The notes below the pieces were generated by a model. That model was not told the DNA's origin and did not search any database. It worked only from the letters and a program-made list of their open reading frames with translations. From NCBI GenBank assembly GCA_034429215.1, contig DAOUGI010000127.1, positions 76,598 through 140,597 of the forward strand: a DNA stretch of 64,000 nucleotides, in the 5' to 3' direction. The position numbers and the translations under genes are program-made. The DNA is from JAFGOG01 sp034429215. Its GTDB lineage: Bacteria; Chloroflexota; Anaerolineae; JAAYZQ01. Below, one piece after another: positions 58,931 through 64,000 of this stretch (position 1 is its first letter; each line of letters begins with the position of its first letter).

Positions 58931-58952
58931 GATTGGCATCTTGTGCGATAAT
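58924..58952 (+). promoter_or_regulatory. Promoter of the structured leader / AIR-synthase-like gene
   Basis: -35 TTGACA (58924-58929), a 17-base spacer, and -10 GATAAT (58947-58952) preceded by TGTGC. The transcript would begin near 58959, at the foot of a 7-bp hairpin (GGCACAG / CTGTGCC, 58959-58980). Confidence 0.75.
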
Positions 58953-59019
58953 AGAAGAGGCACAGATCTGGCACTGTGCCCATTACACCAAGCTATCTTA
59001 ACGATAGGAGGTGATGCTA

Positions 59020-59073
59020 ATGGACCATAGTAGTACGCCGAGCGCCGTAGCATCACCTCGCCTTATCGGGTGA
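59020..59073 (+). CDS. Candidate 17-codon leader peptide
   Basis: ATG at 59020, five bases after a near-perfect Shine-Dalgarno sequence, encoding MDHSSTPSAVASPRLIG and ending at TGA 59073. Its stop codon falls at the foot of the downstream stem, so a translating ribosome would open both competing structures. The peptide has no cluster of one amino acid pointing to a particular charged tRNA. It could also be part of a small RNA rather than a true gene. Confidence 0.5.
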   Translation: MDHSSTPSAVASPRLIG

Positions 59074-59091
59074 GCTACGGCGCAAACAGCG

Positions 59092-59119
59092 GAGGGCCTC
59101 CTCGCCAGAGGAGGCCCTC
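59092..59119 (+). terminator. GC-rich hairpin, possible conditional terminator
   Basis: GAGGGCCTCCTC-GCCA-GAGGAGGCCCTC, a 12-bp perfect stem followed by TCCCTGTGCC, so it lacks a true U-tract. It may pause or process transcripts rather than terminate fully. Confidence 0.45.
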
Positions 59120-59217
59120 TCCCTGTGCCAAGCTAGCGCTAGCACCGGGCAGGCTTGGCCAACGAGCTTCATGGGACAGGCACAAAGGCCCGCCCCTAGA
59201 TTTCGACAGGATGGATA

Positions 59218-60243
59218 ATGCCCGCTGGGATTTTTCCCGCCGGCAAGTTGCCGGCTGAGCTGTTGCAAGAGTTGTTGGCGCGCCATAGCGGCCAGGATGA
59301 GCAGTTGGTGGTAGGGCCGCGGATTGGCGAAGATGCGGCCGTGCTTGACCTGGGCCGGCAATACCTGGTGGTCAAGACAGATCCAATCACGTTTGCCACA
59401 GACGAAATCGGTTGGTACGTGGTGACGATCAATGCCAATGACATCGCAACGATGGGTGCGACGCCTCGTTGGTTTCTGCTGACACTGTTCTTACCGGAGG
59501 GGAAAACTGACCGAGGATTGGTCGAGCGAATCTTTGAGCAGGTGGACCAGGCATGCCAGGCCCTGAGCGTGGTATTGTGCGGCGGCCACACCGAGATCAC
59601 AGTGGGAGTGGAGCGACCGCTGGCCGTAGGTGTAATGCTTGGCGAGGTGGAAAAGGTCAACTTGGTTCAGACCGCAGGGGCACAGGTCGGCGACAAGGTA
59701 CTCCTGACAAAAGGGATCGCTATCGAAGGGACAGCCGTGCTGGCTCGGGAGATGGGAGAACGGCTGGCAGGCGAATTGGGGCAAGGGGTAGTAACCCGTG
59801 GCCGGCAATTCCTGCAAAAGCCGGGGATAAGCGTGGTGCGCGATGCCGAGATCGTACGGCAGGTGGGCCGGCCGCACGCGATGCACGACCCAACAGAGGG
59901 TGGTCTAGCAACCGGGCTGTGGGAGCTGGCACAGGCCTCTTCTCACGGGATCATCGTAGATCTGGCTGAGGTATACCGATTCCCAGAGACAGTTGCCTTC
60001 TGCCAGGCCCTGGGCCTCGATCCGCTGGGACTGCTCGGCTCCGGCGCTTTGCTGGTGACAGCGTCGCCGGCGGACGCGGAACGGATGGTTGAAGCGCTTG
60101 ATGCCGCAGGAATCGGCGCGTCGATAATCGGCCAGGTGATCGATGGCCCACCTCTGGTCCACGCCATGACTGCCGGCAGCGCCGCGCCGTTTCCCACATT
60201 CGCCCGCGACGAGCTGGCGCGACTGTTCGAGCGAGAAACATAA
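59218..60243 (+). CDS. AIR-synthase-like (HypE/ThiL/PurM superfamily) protein
   Basis: A 341-residue ATP-binding protein of the PurM superfamily. The N-terminal domain has 'VVGPRIGEDAAVLDLG', 'VTINANDIATMGATPRWFLL' and 'LCGGHTEITVGVERPLAVGV'; the C-terminal domain has 'MHDPTEGGLATGLWELAQAS' and 'LLGSGALLVTASPADA'. Family members phosphorylate or dehydrate small substrates (hydrogenase maturation, thiamine-P kinase, purine synthesis). Among these it most resembles the HypE-like 'AIR synthase-related' group, substrate unknown. No hyp or thi genes are near. It is preceded by the structured leader and followed by the str operon promoter. Confidence 0.85.
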   Translation: MPAGIFPAGKLPAELLQELLARHSGQDEQLVVGPRIGEDAAVLDLGRQYLVVKTDPITFATDEIGWYVVTINANDIATMGATPRWFLLTLFLPEGKTDRGLVERIFEQVDQACQALSVVLCGGHTEITVGVERPLAVGVMLGEVEKVNLVQTAGAQVGDKVLLTKGIAIEGTAVLAREMGERLAGELGQGVVTRGRQFLQKPGISVVRDAEIVRQVGRPHAMHDPTEGGLATGLWELAQASSHGIIVDLAEVYRFPETVAFCQALGLDPLGLLGSGALLVTASPADAERMVEALDAAGIGASIIGQVIDGPPLVHAMTAGSAAPFPTFARDELARLFERET

Positions 60244-60262
60244 GCACAAGCCAGAAGGCAAT

Positions 60263-60291
60263 TTGACAGTTGGCCTGACTTGTGCTAGATT
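60263..60291 (+). promoter_or_regulatory. Promoter of the str operon (rpsL-rpsG-fusA)
   Basis: -35 TTGACA (60263-60268), a 17-base spacer, and -10 TAGATT (60286-60291) with GTGC before it. The expected start is near 60298. Confidence 0.75.
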
Positions 60292-60545
60292 TGTGGTTCG
60301 TGATTCCGACTTGAGATCCGGCAGCTCACCGTCAAGCGTTTGGCGGTGCAGCAGTCAAGCCAGCTCGGTGGTACCGGAGGCCATCGCGGCGTTTAGCGGT
60401 GGCTTCTGTATGCCAGCTTTCAGATCTCAACAATCAACTACTCGTGAGTGGCCGATAGCGCACGACTGACAGCGAGCGGCGCGACGCCGGATGCTAAAAG
60501 TCGATAGCAGGGCGGCTGACAGATGGTGTGAAAGGAAGGAAAGAA
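60292..60545 (+). promoter_or_regulatory. Leader of the str operon
   Basis: About 250 bases without a gene. It holds a small hairpin (CACCG 60327-60331 / CGGTG 60344-60348), a T-box-like GGTGGTACCG (60367-60376) inside a CTCGG...CCGGAG stem, and an 11-bp stem with two G-U pairs (60377-60387 / 60396-60406) without a T-run. The 12-base sequence AATCAACTACTC at 60432-60443 recurs in rpsL codons 5-8 (60558-60569). This is compatible with ribosomal-protein or tRNA-based control; not proven. Confidence 0.45.
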
Positions 60546-60992
60546 TTGCCGACGATCAATCAACTACTCAAAAAGGGCCGCAAGCCCGTCGCTAAGAAAG
60601 AAAAGGCGCCTGCGCTGCGGTTCACCTATAACGCCCTCAAGGGCCGGACAACGCGACGACGCGAGGGCAATCCGCAAAAGCGCGGCGTATGCACCGTCGT
60701 TCGCACCATGACGCCCAAGAAACCGAACTCGGCTCTGCGCAAGATCGCCCGCGTGCGGTTGGCAAACGGGATCGAAGTGACCGCCTATATCCCGGGAGAG
60801 GGACATGGCTTGCAGGAACACTCTGTCGTACTGGTGCGCGGTGGACGCGTGAAGGATCTACCCGGCGTTAGGTACCACGTGGTAAGAGGGACACTTGACA
60901 CAGGCGGCGTAGAGAATCGCAAGCGGGGCCGGTCCAAGTATGGAGCCAAGGCACCCAAGGCCAAGGCCGCAGCAGCGGCCAAGGGGAAATAA
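60546..60992 (+). CDS. rpsL: 30S ribosomal protein S12
   Basis: A 148-residue S12, a decoding-centre protein. It starts at TTG 60546 (PTINQLLKKG follows, GGAAGG nine bases before); an in-frame GTG at 60528 would add a non-homologous extension. Conserved 'PQKRGVCTVVRTMTPKKPNS' and 'IPGEGHGLQEHSVVLVRGG' are present. The region before it is of the long form, with an insert of about 30 residues containing 'RFTYNALKGRTTRRREG', and the C-terminus has an Ala/Lys tail. First gene of the str operon. Confidence 0.97.
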   Translation: MPTINQLLKKGRKPVAKKEKAPALRFTYNALKGRTTRRREGNPQKRGVCTVVRTMTPKKPNSALRKIARVRLANGIEVTAYIPGEGHGLQEHSVVLVRGGRVKDLPGVRYHVVRGTLDTGGVENRKRGRSKYGAKAPKAKAAAAAKGK

Positions 60993-61012
60993 ACAGGTGT
61001 AGGGAGCAAGAG

Positions 61013-61483
61013 ATGTCTAGACGAAATCGCCCGCCCAAGCGCGAGATCGCGCCCGATATGAAGTACAACAGCGTTACGGTCGCGCAATTCATCAACAAGC
61101 TGATGTTTAGCGGCAAAAGGAGCACCGCCTCTCACATCTTTTACGGTTCTCTGGGGATTGCCGAGTCGCGCCTGAAACGGCCCGGCATCGAGGTCTTTGA
61201 GCAAGCGCTCAGGAATGCCACCCCTATCCTCGAGGTCCGGCCTCGGCGTGTTGGTGGAGCCACCTACCAGGTACCGGTTGAGATCCCCAGCGATCGGCGG
61301 ATGTCGCTGGCCATGCGGTGGTTGATCCAGACCGCGCGCAAGCGGCCCGGTAAAAGCATGGCCGAAAAACTGGCCAACGAGTTAATGGACGCCGCCCAGA
61401 ACACTGGCCAAACCATCAAGCGCCGTGAAGACACTCACAAAATGGCGGAGGCAAACCGGGCATTTGCTCATTACCGCTGGTAA
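61013..61483 (+). CDS. rpsG: 30S ribosomal protein S7
   Basis: A 156-residue S7 that nucleates assembly of the 30S head: 'MSRRNRPPKREIAPDMKYNS', 'QALRNATPILEVRPRRVGGA', 'SLAMRWLIQTARKRPGKSMA' and a C-terminal 'KMAEANRAFAHYRW'. It lies 20 bases after rpsL. A 7-bp hairpin (61482-61500) straddles its stop codon. Confidence 0.97.
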   Translation: MSRRNRPPKREIAPDMKYNSVTVAQFINKLMFSGKRSTASHIFYGSLGIAESRLKRPGIEVFEQALRNATPILEVRPRRVGGATYQVPVEIPSDRRMSLAMRWLIQTARKRPGKSMAEKLANELMDAAQNTGQTIKRREDTHKMAEANRAFAHYRW

Positions 61484-61574
61484 GCGGTGTAGGACCGCTT
61501 TGCGAGCGCAAGTGAGCAAATGGCTGTCGTGATCGCTTGCCGGTTTGGTCATTTGCGAATTTGACGGTTGCCCC

Positions 61575-63725
61575 ATGTCCAGGCTGCGCCCTCTCGATCG
61601 TATCCGTAACATCGGAATCATCGCCCATATCGATGCCGGCAAGACGACCACCACCGAGCGGATCCTCTTCTACACCGGCCGGACCCATCGCTTGGGCAAT
61701 GTCGACGACGGCACAACGGTAACCGACTGGATGGAGCAGGAGCGGGAGCGCGGCATCACCATCACCGCCGCAGCCGTCACCTGCTTTTGGCGCGATTGCC
61801 AAATCAACATTGTTGATACACCGGGCCACATCGACTTTACCGCCGAAGTGCAGCGCAGCCTGCGCGTCTTGGATGGCGGTGTCGTGGTCTTTGATGCCGT
61901 GGCTGGGGTCGAACCCCAATCAGAGACGGTCTGGCGTCAAGCCGATCGATATGGCGTGCCACGGATCTGTTTCGTTAACAAAATGGATCGCATGGGGGCT
62001 GATTTTTGGAATACGGTGAGCATGATCCGCGACCAGTTAGCGGCCAACCCCGTTCCAATCCAGTTCCCAATCGGCAGCCAAGATTCGTTTCGCGGATTTG
62101 TCGACCTGCTCACCATGCAGGCGGTCATCTATACCGACGACCTGGGAACGGTCCAGGACACCCGGGCTATCCCCGATGATCTGGCGATCGAGGCCATCGA
62201 ACAGCACGAGGCACTTCTCGAACGGCTGGCCGAGTGTGACGACCAGATCATGGAGAAATACCTGGAAGGCGAGGAGATCTCTGCCGGTGAGCTGCGCCAA
62301 GCGCTGCGAGCCGCCACGTTGCGCGGGCATCTAGTGCCGGTCCTGTGCGGCGCGGCGCTCCGCAACAAGGGGGTGCAGCCGGTTCTCGACGCAGTGGTCG
62401 ATTACCTGCCGTCGCCGCTGGATGTCCCGCCGATGGTCGGCGTCGACCCCAAGACCGGCAAAGAACGGGCTTGCCTGGCCAGCGAATCGGAGCCCTTTGC
62501 CGCCTTGGCCTTCAAAATCGTCGCCGATCCCTACGTTGGCCGCCTGGTCTACCTGCGGGTATACTCCGGGCGGGTAAAGCTGGGCAGCGCCATCTTGAAC
62601 TCGGTCAAGGGACGCAAAGAGCGGACTGCCAAGCTCCTGCGCATGTACGCCAATCGCCGCGAAGAGGTCGAAGAGATCGAGGCCGGCGACATCACCGCCG
62701 CCCTGGGTCTGAAAGACACATTCACCGGCGAAACGCTGTGCGATTTCAACCAGCAGGTGGTGCTCGAGTCGATCAAGTTCCCGGAGCCAGTCATCGCCGT
62801 CGCCATCGAGCCCCGCACTCAGGCCGATCAGGAAAAGCTGAACGAGGCGTTGCGCCGGCTGGCCGAGGAAGATCCTACCTTTGCCGTGCGGACCGACGAA
62901 AACACTGGCCAACTGCTCATATCGGGCATGGGCGAGCTGCACCTCGAGGTCCTCGTCGACCGCCTGGTACGCGAGTTCCGGGTCATGGCCAACGTGGGCA
63001 AGCCGCAGGTCGCCTACCGGGAGACGATCACCAAACTGGTCCAGAGCGTCGGTGAGTTTACCCGCCATACCGGCCCGGCGCCCGCCCCGGCTCGCGCCGG
63101 CGGGTCAGGAGGCCGGGACCATGCCGCGCAGGGGGCGGCCGGCCGGAGTCGCGCCGAGCATGGCCGGGTGGTCCTGACTCTAGAGCCCCTGCCGCCTGGT
63201 TCCGGGTTCGAATTCATTAACAAGACGAAGGAAGACACCCTTCCGCAGAGATTTTTGCCAGCCGTAGAGAGCGGGGTGCGAGAGGCCTTGGAGAGCGGTA
63301 TTCTGGCCGGCTACACCCTGGTCGATCTGCGGGTGACACTGGTCGAGGGCACCTTCGACGACGAAGAACCCAGCGAGACGGCATTCAAGATCGCGGCTTC
63401 AATGGCCCTTCGCGATGGCGCAGAACGGGCCGGCCCGGTTCTGCTGGAGCCCGTCATGAAGGTCGAAGCTGTAGCGCCCGACGAATTCAGCGGCGCCATC
63501 ATCGGCGATCTGAGCGCCCGCAAGGGACAGGTGGAAGGGTTGCAGGCGCGTGGTATCGGCATGCAGGCCATCCGGGGGTTCGTCCCTTTGGCCGCCATGT
63601 TCGGCTATGCCACCGACCTGCGCTCCATGACCCAGGGGCGGGGCACCTTTACCATGGAATTCGATCACTATCAGCAGGTGCCGCCTGAAGTCTTGGAACG
63701 GATCTTGATGGGCGGCAGATGGTAA
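61575..63725 (+). CDS. fusA: Elongation factor G with an unusual insert in domain IV
   Basis: A 716-residue translocase GTPase. 'IAHIDAGKTTTTERIL' is the P-loop, 'VDTPGHIDFTAEVQRSLRVL' is switch II and 'FVNKMDRMGADF' the NKxD region; domains II-V follow in normal order. In domain IV the highly conserved 'GGRGQYGHV' segment is replaced by an Ala/Gly/Pro/Arg-rich insert of about 27 residues (about 498-525) ending 'RAEHGRVVL'. The ATG at 61575 gives the standard N-terminus 'MSRLRPLDRIRNIGII', though no clear ribosome site precedes it; rpsG ends 91 bases upstream. Confidence 0.95.
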   Translation: MSRLRPLDRIRNIGIIAHIDAGKTTTTERILFYTGRTHRLGNVDDGTTVTDWMEQERERGITITAAAVTCFWRDCQINIVDTPGHIDFTAEVQRSLRVLDGGVVVFDAVAGVEPQSETVWRQADRYGVPRICFVNKMDRMGADFWNTVSMIRDQLAANPVPIQFPIGSQDSFRGFVDLLTMQAVIYTDDLGTVQDTRAIPDDLAIEAIEQHEALLERLAECDDQIMEKYLEGEEISAGELRQALRAATLRGHLVPVLCGAALRNKGVQPVLDAVVDYLPSPLDVPPMVGVDPKTGKERACLASESEPFAALAFKIVADPYVGRLVYLRVYSGRVKLGSAILNSVKGRKERTAKLLRMYANRREEVEEIEAGDITAALGLKDTFTGETLCDFNQQVVLESIKFPEPVIAVAIEPRTQADQEKLNEALRRLAEEDPTFAVRTDENTGQLLISGMGELHLEVLVDRLVREFRVMANVGKPQVAYRETITKLVQSVGEFTRHTGPAPAPARAGGSGGRDHAAQGAAGRSRAEHGRVVLTLEPLPPGSGFEFINKTKEDTLPQRFLPAVESGVREALESGILAGYTLVDLRVTLVEGTFDDEEPSETAFKIAASMALRDGAERAGPVLLEPVMKVEAVAPDEFSGAIIGDLSARKGQVEGLQARGIGMQAIRGFVPLAAMFGYATDLRSMTQGRGTFTMEFDHYQQVPPEVLERILMGGRW

Positions 63726-63740
63726 CAGCCACCTGCAGAT

Positions 63741-63769
63741 TTGCCAAGAACTGACATTGGCATTACAAT
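63741..63769 (+). promoter_or_regulatory. Separate promoter for tuf
   Basis: -35 TTGCCA (63741-63746), a 17-base spacer, and -10 TACAAT (63764-63769). The leader behind it (to 63908) holds CCCGGCC/GGCCGGG (63798-63816) and ATTGGC/GCCAAT (63817-63830) hairpins. Confidence 0.6.
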
Positions 63770-63908
63770 AGCGCAGTTTTGCGCATCACGATAGTCCCCC
63801 GGCCTATCAGGCCGGGATTGGCAGGCCAATCGAACGATCTGTGATTGGAGGCTGGCCTGAAGTCAGGCTAGGGACAAAGGTTCCGAACGACAGACAGGAG
63901 TAGCAGGG

Positions 63909-64000
63909 ATGGGTAAGGCAAAATTCGAGCGCACCAAGCCCCACGTCAACGTGGGGACCATCGGCCATATCGACCATGGCAAGACGACCCTGACCGCAGC
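63909..64000 (+). CDS. tuf: Elongation factor Tu (partial, start only)
   Basis: The first 30 codons of EF-Tu: 'GKAKFERTKPHVNVGTIGHI' and the P-loop 'GHIDHGKTTLTA', cut by the right edge of the window. It delivers aminoacyl-tRNA to the ribosome. AGGAG lies ahead of the ATG at 63909. Gene order rpsL-rpsG-fusA-tuf is the classical str operon. Confidence 0.96.
   Translation, partial: MGKAKFERTKPHVNVGTIGHIDHGKTTLTA

Larger units (their letters stand above)
58953..59217 (+). promoter_or_regulatory. Highly structured 5' leader with switchable Shine-Dalgarno
   Basis: It contains a 7-bp hairpin (58959-58980) and AGGAGGTGA (59006-59014) before a 17-codon ORF. The segment 59008-59019 is a perfect 12-base complement of 59048-59059 inside that ORF. 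The competing perfect 10-bp stem 59042-59051 / 59074-59083 extends by five pairs inwards after a bulge. A 12-bp GC-rich hairpin with a GCCA loop is at 59092-59119, then a 12-base palindrome GCTAGCGCTAGC (59132-59143) between GCCAAGC and GCTTGGC arms. The two overlapping stems cannot form together, which is the layout of an attenuator or translational switch. No known riboswitch consensus was recognised. Confidence 0.65.

Noticed and set aside
58953..59217. A thiamine-pyrophosphate riboswitch before the ThiL/PurM-superfamily gene
   Set aside because: The CUGAGA and GAUNNUGCCAGCG-type consensus elements are absent; the pairing pattern is different.
63180..63215. A tRNA T-arm, from GGTTCCGGGTTCGAATTC
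   Set aside because: It is inside the conserved fusA reading frame, and no acceptor, D-arm or anticodon stem can be drawn around it.

Overview
The window looks like the chromosome of a free-living, GC-rich member of the Chloroflexota (Anaerolineae/Caldilineae-like). This is inferred from gene content only: very large cytosolic PAS/GAF histidine kinases, many Ser/Thr kinase and FHA genes, Pro/Thr-rich 'PTATPT' linkers on exported proteins, a secreted protein ending in a 'YIPLLLRG'-type tail, and a str operon. No rRNA, tRNA, CRISPR array, transposase or phage gene was seen.

Layout. (1) 1-402: start of an amino-acid-type ABC binding lipoprotein, running off the left edge. (2) 1430-14506, all minus strand: a galactan/arabinogalactan utilisation locus. 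It has a LacI-like sensor fused to histidine kinase, receiver and AraC modules, a sugar-binding lipoprotein with an extra C-terminal module, two MalF/MalG-type permeases, a secreted and a cytosolic GH53 endo-galactanase with a degenerate receiver gene between them, a large uncharacterised protein and a zinc ribbon. (3) 14566-18547: lipoprotein and membrane genes and a PadR/HAAS pair, divergent from (4) 18754-20727, a PLDc_N peptide plus an ABC-2 exporter. (5) 20729-25620: a Pho-box-driven pst operon (Usp-like gene, pstS, pstC, pstA, pstB). It is followed by a convergent TauE/SafE permease with its own near-identical Pho-box array, and by a decayed second copy of the pstB 3' end. (6) 40563 down to 26649: nine tightly packed minus-strand genes forming one Ser/Thr-phosphorylation/FHA operon: FHA, VWA-FHA, two membrane FHA proteins, a triple-FHA ABCG-like transporter, a kinase-FHA protein, a PP2C phosphatase and two membrane kinases. 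(7) 40941-48663, plus strand: a secreted protein, dcd, a bicupin, a [4Fe-4S] uracil-DNA glycosylase, a methyltransferase, a lipoprotein glutamine-amidotransferase-like pseudoenzyme and a CapA-like lipoprotein. (8) 48673-53973: a 1766-residue hybrid histidine kinase. (9) 54188-57572: a DUF4139-like exported protein, a NIF3/YqfO-like protein and an FGGY kinase. (10) 57550-60243: a receiver-GAF protein without an ATPase domain, divergent from a structured leader and an AIR-synthase-like gene. (11) 60546-64000: rpsL, rpsG, fusA and tuf (cut by the right edge).

Most notable: the nine-gene kinase/FHA/VWA/ABCG operon; the leader at 58924-59217, where overlapping divergent promoters precede a 17-codon ORF whose Shine-Dalgarno sequence can pair with its own coding region; the Pho-box array shared by pst and TauE/SafE and the pstB scar beside it; the one-protein sugar sensor-phosphorelay-AraC regulator; and a GATase-like lipoprotein that keeps its Cys but has lost the His-Glu pair.
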